From Oscillospiraceae bacterium (GTDB lineage: Bacteria; Bacillota; Clostridia; Oscillospirales; Oscillospiraceae), in NCBI GenBank assembly GCA_020025595.1, contig JAHHRV010000001.1:186001-250000 (forward strand): a stretch of 64,000 nucleotides of DNA, read 5' to 3'. This document shows positions 8,011-17,087 of the stretch, one piece after another. Made by a program: the position numbers and the translations under genes. Every line of letters begins with the position of its first letter. Position 1 is the stretch's first letter. The notes under the pieces were generated by a model. That model was not told where the DNA came from. It ran no database searches and was given only the letters and a program-made list of their open reading frames with translations.

Positions 8011-8283
8011 ATGCCAAAAAAGATCCCTCAGCGGCAGTGTATGGGCTGCCGTGAACGAAAAGAGAAACGGGAATTGATTCGGGTGGTTCGTTCTCCAGAA
8101 GGAAATGTAAGCCTGGATTTTCACGGTAAGGCACCCGGCCGGGGCGCATATATCTGCCCCAATACGACCTGCCTGAAGAAGGCGATTCGCTCCAAAGCAC
8201 TGGAGCGGAGTCTGGAAGTGCCCATTCCCGAAGAAATCTATGCTCGGTTAGAGCAGGAAATGGAGGCTGGAAGCAATGCATAA
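8011..8283 (+). CDS. ylxR: YlxR-family protein (RnpM, RNase P modulator)
   Basis: A 90-residue basic RNA-binding protein, usually encoded between nusA and infB. The signature CMGCRERKEKRELIRVVR, then GKAPGRGAYICPN and a paired CLKKA, is complete. B. subtilis YlxR (RnpM) has been shown to bind the RNase P RNA. Two ATGs are close: 8005 has only one base between it and AGGAGGG (7997-8003), whereas 8011 has seven, so 8011 is the start. Its 3' end overlaps the next gene by 8 bases, implying coupled translation. Confidence 0.93.
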   Translation: MPKKIPQRQCMGCRERKEKRELIRVVRSPEGNVSLDFHGKAPGRGAYICPNTTCLKKAIRSKALERSLEVPIPEEIYARLEQEMEAGSNA

Positions 8284-8713
8284 GGCTCTCAATTATTTAT
8301 CCATTGCCCGTAAGGGCGGCCTGGTGGAACTGGGCGAAGAACCCTGCGGCGGCGCAGCAAGAGCGGGCCATGCCCGGCTTGTCGTGGTTGCATCCGATGC
8401 CTCTGATCACACCTGGCGTCGGGCAAAAAGTTATGTGGCTGGAACCAGCCAACAGTGTATCAAAGCCCCATTCAGCAAGGATGAACTGGGTCAGGCCACC
8501 GGCCGTTCCAGCCTTGCCATGGCGGCGTTTACCGATCCTGCACTGGCTTTGGCGTTTGTCAAGGCTTTGGGGGATTCGGATTCTTACCGGGAAGTGGCGG
8601 AGGAGCTGGACAAGAAGGCTAAGAAAATCCGTCAGCGTCAGAATGAGGAAAAGGCTCATCAGCACAACAAGCGCATGGGCAAGAAGCATTCTGCATCCGG
8701 TAAAAAGGATTGA
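8276..8713 (+). CDS. ylxQ: YlxQ-like L7Ae-family RNA-binding protein
   Basis: A 145-residue protein. The first ~100 residues follow the L7Ae/L30e fold pattern seen in YlxQ: LNYLSIARKGGLVELGEEP, the hydrophobic strand ARLVVVASDAS, and GRSSLAMAAFTDPALALAFV. The family binds kink-turn RNA and is found in nusA-infB operons. Unusually for the family, the C-terminus carries a long charged helix rich in Lys, Arg and His (residues about 105-145), probably nonspecific RNA binding. The ATG at 8276 lies within the end of ylxR (translational coupling). Confidence 0.85.
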   Translation: MHKALNYLSIARKGGLVELGEEPCGGAARAGHARLVVVASDASDHTWRRAKSYVAGTSQQCIKAPFSKDELGQATGRSSLAMAAFTDPALALAFVKALGDSDSYREVAEELDKKAKKIRQRQNEEKAHQHNKRMGKKHSASGKKD

Positions 8714-8730
8714 GTTATGGAGGTGCGTAT

Positions 8731-11106
8731 ATGAGTTTACAAAAGTATCGTTTGCGTGAGGTAGCGTCGGATTTCGGCACCACTCCCAAGGAAATTTCTG
8801 AGATTGTGGGCGAGTATTTTGAAAAGCCCAAGTCCAACACCCAGGTCCTGACCGATGAGGAACTGAATGTTGTTTTTGACCGCATGACGCAGAAGCATCA
8901 GATCGATTCTCTGGAGCAGGTTTACGCGGTTCAGCCCAAGGAGACTGCAAAAGAGGCTCCCAAGGCTCCTGCAGCAAAGCCCGCCCAGAATCACAGCAAT
9001 AATCAGCAGGGCAGACAGGACAGCCATTCTGCACAGAAACCTGCACAGAATAACCAGGCTTCCGGCCAGAACCGCAATGACAACACCAAGCAGCCTGCCA
9101 AGGCAGCAGAGCCCCAGCGCAAGCGTGAGCGCCGCGTGGTGGATACCTCTGCAGTTCAGGTCAACTCCGCCCGTTTTGATGACCGTGTGGACAGCCTGAT
9201 CTCTGAGCGTGCTCAGAACTTCACCGGCGGCAAGCAGCGCATTGGCGGCGGCAAGAAGCAGCAGAACAAGCGCGATAACAAGTTCAAGGGCAACAAGGCC
9301 CGCAACGAAGAGCAGGAGAAGATGCGCCGTCTGCAGATGGAGGTTGCCCGCAAGGCTCCTCTGACTGTTAAGATCCCCGACGAAATCACCGTCGGCGAGC
9401 TGGCAAGCCGCATGAAGAAGACTGCCGGCGAAGTCATCAAGCTGCTGCTGAAGAACGGCGTTATGGCTGCTATCAACCAGACCATCGACTTTGATACCGC
9501 AGAGTTCATCGCAACCGAGATGGGCTGCAAGGTAGAGAAGGAAGTCACCGTCACCATCGAAGAGCGGATCTTTGATGATCATGTGGATACCGAAGACGAG
9601 CTGGAGCCCCGCGCACCCGTTGTGGTCGTCATGGGCCATGTTGACCATGGTAAGACCTCCACTCTGGACGCAATCCGCAAGACCAATGTTACTTCCGGCG
9701 AAGCCGGCGGCATTACCCAGCACATCGGTGCTTATACCGTTGAGCTGAACGGCCAGCCCATTACATTCCTGGATACCCCCGGCCACGCAGCATTTACTTC
9801 CATGCGTGCCCGTGGTGCAAAGTGCACCGATATTGCCATCCTGGTTGTTGCAGCTGACGACGGCATCATGCCCCAGACAGTTGAATCCATCAACCATGCC
9901 AAGGCTGCAGGCGTGCCCATCATTGTTGCTGTCAACAAGATGGATAAGCCCACCGCAAACCCCGACAGAGTCAAGCAGCAGCTGACCGAGTACGAGCTGA
10001 TCCCCGAAGAGTGGGGCGGCGACACCATCATCTGCCCCATTTCCGCAAAGACCAGAATGGGTCTGGACAACCTGCTGGAGATGGTCCTGCTGACTGCAGA
10101 AATGCAGGAGCTGAAGGCAAACCCCAACCGCCGTGCAAAGGGTACTGTCATCGAAGCCCGTCTGGACAAGAACCGCGGTCCTATCGCTACTCTGCTGGTG
10201 CAGAATGGTACCCTGAAGCAGGGTGACATCATCATCGCAGGCACCGCAGTGGGCCGTGTCCGTGTGATGACCAATGACAAGGGCCGTACTGTTAAGACTG
10301 CCGGTCCTTCCATGCCTGTGGAGATTACCGGCCTTGCAGATGTTCCTTCTCCCGGCGACGAGTTCAACGCTGTTACCGATGAGCGTATGGCCCGTGAGCT
10401 GGTTGAGCAGCGCCGTCAGGCTGAAAAGGATGCCGCTGCAAACGCAATGAGCAAGGTTACTCTGGATAACCTGTTTGCAAAGATGCAGGAAGGCGAAATG
10501 AAGGAACTGCCTCTGATCGTCAAGGCTGACGTTCAGGGCTCCGCCGAAGCACTGAAGGCTTCTCTGGAGAAGATCTCCAATGAGGAAGTCCGTGTTAAGG
10601 TCATCCATGCCGGTGTTGGCGCTATCAATGAGTCCGATATCCTGCTGGCTTCCACTGCCGGTGCAATCATTGTCGGCTTTAATGTCCGTCCCGATGCAGC
10701 AGCTCAGGCAAGCGGACAGCGTGCTAATGTAGATATGCGTTTCTACCGCGTCATTTATGATGCAATCGACGAAATCGAATCTGCAATGAAGGGCATGCTG
10801 GATCCCAAGTTTGAGGAAGTTGTGATCGGCCACGCAGAAGTCCGCATGACCTACAAGGTCAGCGCAATCGGCACCATTGCCGGCTGTATGGTTAAGGACG
10901 GCAAGGTTACCCGTGATGCACAGGTGCGTGTGCTGCGTGACAACATCGTCATCCATCAGGGTGAGGTCGGTTCCCTGCAGCGCTTCAAGGACCCTGCAAA
11001 GGAAGTCACTGCCGGCTATGAGTGCGGCATGAGCATCCTGAAGTTTAACGACATCAAGGAAGGCGACATCTTCGAGTGCTTCGCCATGCAGGAAATCAAG
11101 AGATAA
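8731..11106 (+). CDS. infB: Translation initiation factor IF-2
   Basis: A GTPase that brings fMet-tRNA to the 30S subunit. The 791-residue protein has an N-terminal IF2_N helix (KYRLREVASDFGTTPKEISE), a low-complexity Gln/Asn/Lys/Ala linker (about 70-200), a second IF2_N motif (ITVGELASRMKKTAGEVIKLL), then the G domain with GHVDHGKT, DTPGH and NKMDKP, domain II, and the C-terminal fMet-tRNA-binding domains. The start is 8731 because GGAGG sits at 8719-8723; an upstream in-frame ATG at 8710 overlaps ylxQ. A U-rich terminator follows. Confidence 0.97.
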   Translation: MSLQKYRLREVASDFGTTPKEISEIVGEYFEKPKSNTQVLTDEELNVVFDRMTQKHQIDSLEQVYAVQPKETAKEAPKAPAAKPAQNHSNNQQGRQDSHSAQKPAQNNQASGQNRNDNTKQPAKAAEPQRKRERRVVDTSAVQVNSARFDDRVDSLISERAQNFTGGKQRIGGGKKQQNKRDNKFKGNKARNEEQEKMRRLQMEVARKAPLTVKIPDEITVGELASRMKKTAGEVIKLLLKNGVMAAINQTIDFDTAEFIATEMGCKVEKEVTVTIEERIFDDHVDTEDELEPRAPVVVVMGHVDHGKTSTLDAIRKTNVTSGEAGGITQHIGAYTVELNGQPITFLDTPGHAAFTSMRARGAKCTDIAILVVAADDGIMPQTVESINHAKAAGVPIIVAVNKMDKPTANPDRVKQQLTEYELIPEEWGGDTIICPISAKTRMGLDNLLEMVLLTAEMQELKANPNRRAKGTVIEARLDKNRGPIATLLVQNGTLKQGDIIIAGTAVGRVRVMTNDKGRTVKTAGPSMPVEITGLADVPSPGDEFNAVTDERMARELVEQRRQAEKDAAANAMSKVTLDNLFAKMQEGEMKELPLIVKADVQGSAEALKASLEKISNEEVRVKVIHAGVGAINESDILLASTAGAIIVGFNVRPDAAAQASGQRANVDMRFYRVIYDAIDEIESAMKGMLDPKFEEVVIGHAEVRMTYKVSAIGTIAGCMVKDGKVTRDAQVRVLRDNIVIHQGEVGSLQRFKDPAKEVTAGYECGMSILKFNDIKEGDIFECFAMQEIKR

Positions 11107-11113
11107 CGGTATC

Positions 11114-11155
11114 CCCGCTGTGCCGCTTCAGCGGTACAGCGGGATTTTGCTTTTT
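11114..11155 (+). terminator. Terminator after infB
   Basis: A 13-bp stem (11114-11126 with 11131-11143, one G-U pair), a TTCA loop and the T-rich tail ATTTTGCTTTTT. rbfA follows only 28 bases later without an obvious promoter, so partial readthrough is likely. Confidence 0.75.
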
Positions 11156-11183
11156 ATGATATTAAGATTAGGAGGAGTATAAT

Positions 11184-11558
11184 ATGGCATCGAATCGAAT
11201 TGGTCGGATCAACGAAGAGATTCAGCGTGAATTGTCTGATCTTCTGCGTAACCTGAAAGATCCCAGAGTTCAGAATACCATGATCTCCATTACCCGTGTC
11301 GAAACGACACCCGACCTTCGCTGGGCGAAGGTTTATGTCAGCTTCCTGGAAGCGGATCGTGCGAAAGAGGCAATCAAGGGCCTGAAGTCTGCCGGTGGCT
11401 ATCTGCGCCGGGAGCTGGGCAGAGCATTGCAGCTGCGCTACACTCCGGAGCTTCAGTGGGAACTGGATGATTCCATTACCTACGGCGCAAAGATGCTGAA
11501 GCTGATTAACTCTTTGAATTGTGGAGAATCTACCGATGAAGGAACTGACGAGAACTGA
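11184..11558 (+). CDS. rbfA: 30S ribosome-binding factor RbfA
   Basis: A cold-shock 30S maturation factor of 124 residues with a KH-like fold. Hallmarks are NRIGRINEEIQRELSDLL, DPRVQNTMISITRVETTPDLRWAKVYVS and the C-terminal LRYTPELQWELDDSITYGAKM. Preceded by AGGAGGAG. The 3' end overlaps the next start by 23 bases. Position after infB is the usual Firmicute order. Confidence 0.96.
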   Translation: MASNRIGRINEEIQRELSDLLRNLKDPRVQNTMISITRVETTPDLRWAKVYVSFLEADRAKEAIKGLKSAGGYLRRELGRALQLRYTPELQWELDDSITYGAKMLKLINSLNCGESTDEGTDEN

Positions 11559-12492
11559 GGTTGCGGAGTTCCTTCGCAATCGTGATCATTACTGCATTCT
11601 GACTCACCGCCGTCCTGACGGAGATACGCTGGGCTCTGCGGCTGCTCTGTGCCGCATCCTGCGTGCCATCGGAAAGCAGGCAGATATTCTGGAAAACCCG
11701 GAAATTACGGAGAAATACCGCAGCCTGCACGAAGGCCTGACCTGCACGGCGTGCCCGGAGAATGCAACGGTTGTCAGTGTGGATGTGGCCACAGAAAAGC
11801 TGCTGAATCCTGATTTTGCGGCACTGCTGCCCCGGATCGCACTGCTGATCGACCATCACGGAACCAACAGCCACTTTGCTCCCGAGGGCATCGTGGACGC
11901 GGGCAGTGCTGCCTGCGGTGAGCTGATTTATGACATTCTGGTGGAGCTGGGCGTGCAGATGGACAAGTCCACAGCAGAAGCGCTCTACACGGCAATCACT
12001 GCCGATACCGGCTGCTTCCGCTATTCCAACACCACGGCCCATACCCTTCGCACGGGAGCGGCCTGCCTGGAAGCCGGTGCAGATACCTACCGGATCAACA
12101 AGGCGCTGTTTGAAACCAACCGGATGTCCCGGCTGAAGATGGAGGCATACCTTGCCCAGCATCTGGAGTTCTTTGCAGACGGCACCATTGCGCTGGCTCT
12201 GATTCCTCTGGAAGCGGAGCATGAGTGCGGTGTCGGCGAAGACGATATGGAGAGCATCTCCAACTTCGCCCGCAATGTGGAGGGCGTTCAGCTGGCAGTG
12301 ACTTTCCGGACTGACAAGACCGGAGCAACCAAGCTGTCTGTTCGCAGCGCACCGGGATATGATGCATCCAGTGTCTGTGCGGCACTGGGCGGCGGCGGAC
12401 ACGTGGCTGCTGCTGGTGCAAGAGTAGAGTGCGACCAGGCCCAGGCCCGTGAGAAAATCCTGGAGATTTTGTCCAAGCAGGGATACCTGTAA
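11536..12492 (+). CDS. nrnA: DHH/DHHA1 phosphoesterase (NrnA-like oligoribonuclease / pAp phosphatase)
   Basis: A 318-residue cytosolic Mn-dependent phosphoesterase of the RecJ-like DHH family. It probably degrades short oligoribonucleotides and 3'-phosphoadenosine 5'-phosphate. Metal-binding motifs are HRRPDGDTLGSA (residues 23-34), the DVA strand, LIDHHGTNSHF (DHH) and ADTGCFRYSNTT; the C-terminal DHHA1 domain ends in GGGGHVAAAGARV. The start at 11536 has GGAGAA seven bases upstream; a GTG at 11521 in frame has none. The first 23 bases overlap rbfA, suggesting coupling. NrnA usually sits between rbfA and truB in Firmicutes, as here. Confidence 0.93.
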   Translation: MKELTRTEVAEFLRNRDHYCILTHRRPDGDTLGSAAALCRILRAIGKQADILENPEITEKYRSLHEGLTCTACPENATVVSVDVATEKLLNPDFAALLPRIALLIDHHGTNSHFAPEGIVDAGSAACGELIYDILVELGVQMDKSTAEALYTAITADTGCFRYSNTTAHTLRTGAACLEAGADTYRINKALFETNRMSRLKMEAYLAQHLEFFADGTIALALIPLEAEHECGVGEDDMESISNFARNVEGVQLAVTFRTDKTGATKLSVRSAPGYDASSVCAALGGGGHVAAAGARVECDQAQAREKILEILSKQGYL

Positions 12493-12555
12493 CAGAAAGA
12501 TAAAAGTGGCGTCATCCTCTGATCGGCGCCGCTTTCTCCAGAAAGGAGAGAGACT

Positions 12556-13431
12556 ATGGCAAACGGAATTATTTCCATAGACAAGCCTCAGGGCTGGACC
12601 AGCCAGGATGTTACCGCGCGGCTGAGAAGAGTGTTCAATACCCGCAGAATCGGCCACGGCGGAACACTGGACCCCATGGCGACCGGAGTGCTTCCTGTGT
12701 TTGTAGGCAGAGCGACCCGGGGCGTGGAGTTTTTTGAACACGCAGAAAAGATCTATGAAGCCACGCTGCGTCTGGGCGTTGCCACGGACACCGAGGATAT
12801 TACCGGCACGGTGCTGGAAGAAAAAGAAGTTTCCGTCACAGAGGCAGAATTTGAGAAGGCACTCTGCCAGTTCAGAGGCGAGATCATGCAGGTTCCGCCC
12901 ATGTACTCTGCACTGAAGGTCAACGGCAAAAAGCTCTATGATCTGGCAAGAGCCGGTAAAGAGGTGGAGCGTCAGCCCCGTCCCATTACCATTTACGAGT
13001 TGGAATGCCTGGAATTTTCCGGAAACGAAGCAAGACTCCGGGTGCATTGCTCCAAGGGAACCTATATCCGCACGCTTTGCAAGGATATCGGCGAAGCTCT
13101 GGGCTGCGGCGGCTGCATGGCGGCACTGCGCAGAGTCCAGGCAGGGGAGTACACCATTGCAGATTCCGTTTCTTTGGAGCAGCTGCTGGAAGAGTCTGAG
13201 CAGGGCATGGAAGTGGAACACTATCTCAAGCCCGTGGATTCCATGTTTGCATCCTATCCCAGTCTTACGCTGACCCCAAATCAAACCAAGCGTGTTCGTA
13301 ACGGAAATTCCTTTTCCCATACGGCAGCACCGGGCAAATACCGCCTCTACGGCAATGACGGGGAGTTCCTGGCATTGGCACAGGTACAGGACGGCGTTAT
13401 GTCAACTATAAAGAGTTTCTTCGAGGTATAA
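12556..13431 (+). CDS. truB: tRNA pseudouridine(55) synthase TruB
   Basis: Makes pseudouridine 55 in the T-loop of tRNAs. The 291-residue protein starts GIISIDKPQGWTSQDVTARLRR and contains the catalytic motif GHGGTLDPMATGVLPVFVG (catalytic Asp at about residue 39), the KxYEATLRLGVATDTED block and KGTYIRTLCKDIGEALGCG. The C-terminal PUA-like part is short. The 63-base gap before it holds a weak hairpin without a proper U-tract. GAAAGGAGAG precedes the ATG. ribF begins 6 bases after the stop. Confidence 0.96.
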   Translation: MANGIISIDKPQGWTSQDVTARLRRVFNTRRIGHGGTLDPMATGVLPVFVGRATRGVEFFEHAEKIYEATLRLGVATDTEDITGTVLEEKEVSVTEAEFEKALCQFRGEIMQVPPMYSALKVNGKKLYDLARAGKEVERQPRPITIYELECLEFSGNEARLRVHCSKGTYIRTLCKDIGEALGCGGCMAALRRVQAGEYTIADSVSLEQLLEESEQGMEVEHYLKPVDSMFASYPSLTLTPNQTKRVRNGNSFSHTAAPGKYRLYGNDGEFLALAQVQDGVMSTIKSFFEV

Positions 13432-13437
13432 CCGACA

Positions 13438-14361
13438 ATGATAGATAAGAGAATCATTGCGCTGGGCTTCTTTGACGGTGTCCACAGGGGACACGGTCAG
13501 CTGTTGACTCAATGCAGAAAAATGGCGGATACCCATCACTGCAAGGCTGCGGCGGTGACTTTTTCCAACCATCCCGACGGACTGGTGTTCGGAAAAAGTC
13601 CGGAACTGATCAATACGGATGCAGACCGATCGCTTCTCATGCAGAAAAAATACGGAATTGACGAAGTCCTGATGCTTCCCTTCGACAAGAAAATGATGAA
13701 TATGCCCTGGCGGGATTTCTTTGATATGCTTTGCCGGGAGTATAAGGCGGCTGGAATCGTCTGCGGTCATGATTTCTGCTTCGGTGCCAGAGGTGAGGGC
13801 AATGCCCAGTGCCTGAAGCAGGCGTGTGCGGAAGCCGGAATGCCCTGCGAGGTGATCCCGGAGCAGAAGATCGATGGCATCACCATTTCTTCCACCCATA
13901 TCCGCTCGCTTCTGCAGGACGGTCAGGTGGAGCAGGCAGCAGAATTTCTGGGACACTATCACATGATCAGCGGTCAGGTGATTTCCGGCAGAAAGCTGGG
14001 AAGAACACTTGGAATTCCTACAGCCAATATCGCTCCCAAGCAAAATCTGGTGCAGCTGAAGCATGGCGTATATGCCTGCCGGGTCCACATTGAGGATGAA
14101 TACTATATTGCCGTTACCAATGTGGGAAAACGGCCTACGGTGAACGGTCATCATGTGACCATTGAGCCGTGGATTCTGGATTTTGACGGCGATTTATACG
14201 GCAAAGACATCCGCCTGAGCTTCCATAAATTCCTGCGTCCGGAGCAAAAATTTGCATCGCTCGAGGAACTGAAGGCCGCAATCTGTGAAGATGAAAAGGC
14301 AACAAGAGCGTATTTTTCCAACATCAAACCGGATAATTGCAAAATTTTGGATGTTATTTGA
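13438..14361 (+). CDS. ribF: Bifunctional riboflavin kinase / FAD synthetase
   Basis: Converts riboflavin to FMN and FMN to FAD. The 307-residue protein has the N-terminal nucleotidyltransferase domain (GFFDGVHRGHGQLL, residues 10-23; SSTHIRSLL) and the C-terminal flavokinase domain (GRKLGRTLGIPTANI, then VTNVGKRPTVNG and the catalytic-region EPWILDFDGDLYG). Order truB-ribF is standard in Firmicutes. The N-terminus begins almost directly at the HIGH-like motif. A separate promoter for rpsO follows. Confidence 0.96.
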   Translation: MIDKRIIALGFFDGVHRGHGQLLTQCRKMADTHHCKAAAVTFSNHPDGLVFGKSPELINTDADRSLLMQKKYGIDEVLMLPFDKKMMNMPWRDFFDMLCREYKAAGIVCGHDFCFGARGEGNAQCLKQACAEAGMPCEVIPEQKIDGITISSTHIRSLLQDGQVEQAAEFLGHYHMISGQVISGRKLGRTLGIPTANIAPKQNLVQLKHGVYACRVHIEDEYYIAVTNVGKRPTVNGHHVTIEPWILDFDGDLYGKDIRLSFHKFLRPEQKFASLEELKAAICEDEKATRAYFSNIKPDNCKILDVI

Positions 14362-14370
14362 AAGTTTTGC

Positions 14371-14399
14371 TTTACTTTTTGGAAAACCCATGATATCAT
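14371..14399 (+). promoter_or_regulatory. rpsO promoter
   Basis: TTTACT (14371-14376), a 17-bp spacer and TATCAT (14394-14399), with a TGA extension immediately before the -10. Confidence 0.65.
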
Positions 14400-14522
14400 A
14401 TTCAGGCTGGATTCGTCTGGCAAATTGATCGCCCGCTGCTCAGTTCTGGGAGAAGACCTTAACGGTATTCCACTAGCCCCTACTTAGCTTCTGGGTAATA
14501 TTTTTGAAAGGTGGAAATCACT

Positions 14523-14789
14523 ATGATTCTGAAGGAAAAGAAGACCCAGGTTATCCTGGACAACGCTACTCACGAGGGCGACACCGGTTCTCCCGAGGTT
14601 CAGATCGCTATCCTGACCGCTCGTATCAACGAGCTGACCGATCATCTGCGTGTGCACAAGCACGACAACCACTCTCGTCGTGGCCTGCTGATGATGGTTG
14701 GTAAGCGCCGCAACCTGCTGGACTACCTGGCACGTAAGGACATCAACCGTTACCGTGCTATCATCGCTAAGCTGGGTATCCGTAAGTAA
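14523..14789 (+). CDS. rpsO: 30S ribosomal protein S15
   Basis: The 88-residue protein is the standard length. Recognised by GDTGSPEVQIAILTARINEL, the HKHDNHSRRGLLMMVGKRR block that contacts 16S rRNA helix 22, and the YLARKDINRYRAIIAKLGIRK end. ATG 14523 follows AAAGGTGG; an in-frame ATG at 14511 lies inside the Shine-Dalgarno itself. Its leader of about 115 nt may carry the S15 autoregulatory structure, which I could not identify. It is followed by a terminator and then pnp, the conserved rpsO-pnp pairing. Confidence 0.98.
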   Translation: MILKEKKTQVILDNATHEGDTGSPEVQIAILTARINELTDHLRVHKHDNHSRRGLLMMVGKRRNLLDYLARKDINRYRAIIAKLGIRK

Positions 14790-14799
14790 GATCTTTCAG

Positions 14800-14828
14800 A
14801 AGGGCGACGGATACCGTCGCCCTTTTCG
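14800..14828 (+). terminator. Terminator/attenuator between rpsO and pnp
   Basis: An 11-bp stem (14800-14810 with 14814-14824) with a 3-nt ATA loop, followed by TTC. pnp lacks an obvious promoter of its own, so readthrough here probably supplies it. Confidence 0.75.
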
Positions 14829-14845
14829 CAAATTCAAACACAACT

Positions 14846-14916
14846 CGGGAGCCACTTTAGCAGTTGAAAGGGCAGCTGAAATCCTTCGGCGGTCGTTTCA
14901 AGTGCTAAACCTCCCG
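14846..14916 (+). promoter_or_regulatory. Long hairpin in the pnp leader
   Basis: CGGGAG (14846-14851) pairs with CTCCCG (14911-14916), and a 14-bp inner stem (14856-14869 with 14896-14909, one mismatch) follows. The hairpin ends 20 bases before the pnp Shine-Dalgarno. Its position matches the RNase III-cleaved autoregulatory hairpin known from enterobacterial pnp; function here is inferred. Confidence 0.6.
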
Positions 14917-14948
14917 GAAACAATCTGATTTTATTAGGAGGTAAACCA

Positions 14949-17075
14949 ATGATTACTCGTAAGCAGTATCCCAATCATCGCGTCTATGAGACCGAAATCG
15001 GCGGCCGTACCTTTACCGTTGAAACCGGTAAGGTCGCAGAACTGGCAAACGCTGAGTGCATCTGCCGTTATGGCGATACCGTGGTTCTGGTCACCTGCAC
15101 CTGCAACCCCATCCCCAAGGCCGGCATCGACTACTTCCCTCTGACCATCGAGTTCGAGGAGAGAATGTATTCCGTGGGCCGTATCCCCGGCTCCTTCAAC
15201 CGTCGTGAGGGCAAGCCCTCCGAGCGCGGCATCCTGAACAGCCGTATCATCGACCGTCCTATGCGTCCTCTGTTCGATGAGGAGCTGCGTAACGACACTG
15301 TTGTTACCTGCACAGTCCTGGCTAACGACTACGAAAACCCCGTTGAGATCGTTGCTTCTCTGGGTGCTTCCATTGCCATCGCTTCTTCCGATGTGCCCTG
15401 GAACGGACCTGTTGCAACCACCAATGTGGCTCACCTGAACGGTGAATATATCATCAACCCCTCTGCTGAGCAGCGTGAGGCCTGCGACTGCTTCGTGTGC
15501 ATCGCTTCCACCTTTGAGAAGGTTGTCATGATCGAGACCGAGGCTAACGAGGCTCCCGAGAACATCGTTTACGAGTGCATCCGTGTTGCTCACGAGACCA
15601 ACATGGAGATCGTCAAGTTCATCAACGGTATCGTTGCTGAAATCGGCAAGCCCAAGTTCACCTTTGAAAAGGCTGCTGTTAACCACGATCTGCTGAACGA
15701 CCTGATGGAGTACGGCATGGACCAGATCGAGTACGCTCTGGATACCGATGACAAGAATGTCCGCGAAGAGCGCCTGACCGCAGCTCGTCTGGACTTCGCT
15801 GAGAAGTTTGGTGAAAAGTACGAGGACTTCGAAACTCATATCGATGTCTGCCTGTACAAGATGCAGAAGAAGGTTGTTAAGAAGTGGCTGCTGCAGGGCA
15901 AGCGTGTTGACGGCCGTGGCATGGACGAGATCCGTCCTCTGGATGCCGAAGTCGGTCTGCTGCCCAGAGTTCACGGTTCCGGCCTGTTCTCCCGTGGCCA
16001 GACTCAGGTCCTGTCCATCTGCACCCTGAACACTCTGTCTGCTGCTCAGAAGCTGGATACCATCTATCCCGAAGAGAGCAAGCGTTATATCCATCACTAC
16101 AACTTCCCCTCTTTCTCCACCGGCGAAGCTCGTGCAGCCCGCTCCACCTCCCGTCGTGAGATCGGTCACGGCGCTCTGGCTGAGAAGGCTCTGCTGCCCG
16201 TGATTCCCTCTGTTGAAGAGTTCCCCTATGCTATCCGTGTGGTCAGCGAAGTTCTGTCCTCCAACGGCTCCACCTCTCAGGGTTCCATCTGTGGTTCTAC
16301 CCTGGCTCTGATGGATGCCGGTGTTCCCATCAAGCGCCCCGTTGCTGGTATTTCCTGCGGCCTGATTTCCGATCAGGAGACCGGCGAGTGGAGAACCTTC
16401 ACCGATATCCAGGGTGTTGAAGACTTCCACGGCGAGATGGACTTCAAGGTTGCCGGTACTACCGAAGGTGTTACCGCTATCCAGATGGACCTGAAGAACA
16501 AGGGACTGACCATGGAGATCATCGCAGACGCTCTGGAGCGTTGCCGCAAGGCTCGTCTGGAGATCATCAACGAAGTGATGCTGCCCTGCATCGCTGAGCC
16601 CCGTGCAGAGGTCTCTGAGTTCGCTCCCAAGATGCTGTCCCTGAAGATTCCCGTGGAGAAGATCCGCGAGGTTATCGGTTCCGGCGGAAAGACCATTCAG
16701 AAGATCTGTGCTGAGACCGGCGCTAAGGTTGATATCGATGATGACGGTTCCGTCTTCATCTCCGCTGTTGATTCTGCTGCTGCTTACGCTGCAAAGAAGA
16801 TGGTGGACGATATCTGCTTCGTTCCCGAGGTTGGCAAGCTGTACTACGGCAAGGTTGTTCGCATCCTGCCTATCGGCGCATTCGTTGAAATCGCTCCCGG
16901 CCACGACGGCATGGTTCATATCTCCAAGCTGGAGAACCACCGCGTAGAAAAGGTCGAGGATGTTCTGAATCTGGGCGACATGACCTGGGTCAAGTTCATG
17001 GGCTTCGACGAGAAGGGCCGTGCAAACTTCAGCCGCCGCGATGCACTGAAGGAAATGGCTGGCGAAGGCAAGTAA
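14949..17075 (+). CDS. pnp: Polynucleotide phosphorylase
   Basis: A 3'-5' phosphorolytic exoribonuclease of 708 residues, working as a trimer in mRNA decay. There are two RNase PH domains: the N-terminal one contains FNRREGKPSERGILNSRIID, and the second contains the phosphate-binding FSTGEARAARSTSRREIGHG-type block and GSTLALMDAGVPIKRPVAG. A helical linker follows at about 230-300, then KH (VIGSGGKTIQKICAETGAK) and S1 (YYGKVVRILPIGAFVEIAPG) domains. AGGAGG lies at 14936-14941. The strong codon bias (CTG, GCT, CGT) matches the ribosomal genes, suggesting high expression. Confidence 0.98.
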   Translation: MITRKQYPNHRVYETEIGGRTFTVETGKVAELANAECICRYGDTVVLVTCTCNPIPKAGIDYFPLTIEFEERMYSVGRIPGSFNRREGKPSERGILNSRIIDRPMRPLFDEELRNDTVVTCTVLANDYENPVEIVASLGASIAIASSDVPWNGPVATTNVAHLNGEYIINPSAEQREACDCFVCIASTFEKVVMIETEANEAPENIVYECIRVAHETNMEIVKFINGIVAEIGKPKFTFEKAAVNHDLLNDLMEYGMDQIEYALDTDDKNVREERLTAARLDFAEKFGEKYEDFETHIDVCLYKMQKKVVKKWLLQGKRVDGRGMDEIRPLDAEVGLLPRVHGSGLFSRGQTQVLSICTLNTLSAAQKLDTIYPEESKRYIHHYNFPSFSTGEARAARSTSRREIGHGALAEKALLPVIPSVEEFPYAIRVVSEVLSSNGSTSQGSICGSTLALMDAGVPIKRPVAGISCGLISDQETGEWRTFTDIQGVEDFHGEMDFKVAGTTEGVTAIQMDLKNKGLTMEIIADALERCRKARLEIINEVMLPCIAEPRAEVSEFAPKMLSLKIPVEKIREVIGSGGKTIQKICAETGAKVDIDDDGSVFISAVDSAAAYAAKKMVDDICFVPEVGKLYYGKVVRILPIGAFVEIAPGHDGMVHISKLENHRVEKVEDVLNLGDMTWVKFMGFDEKGRANFSRRDALKEMAGEGK

Positions 17076-17087
17076 TTTTGATACAAC

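Noticed and set aside
8737..10956. A 739-codon minus-strand open frame over infB
   Set aside because: Antisense of IF-2; the plus-strand protein is unmistakable.
12500..12535. Hairpin between nrnA and truB as a terminator
   Set aside because: The stem is only about nine pairs with a long loop, and no proper T-tract follows.
14400..14510. rpsO leader as a recognisable S15-binding motif
   Set aside because: Some pairing is possible, but I could not match any known S15 leader class by eye.
14934..16940. A 668-codon minus-strand open frame over pnp
   Set aside because: Antisense of PNPase, with no independent start signals.
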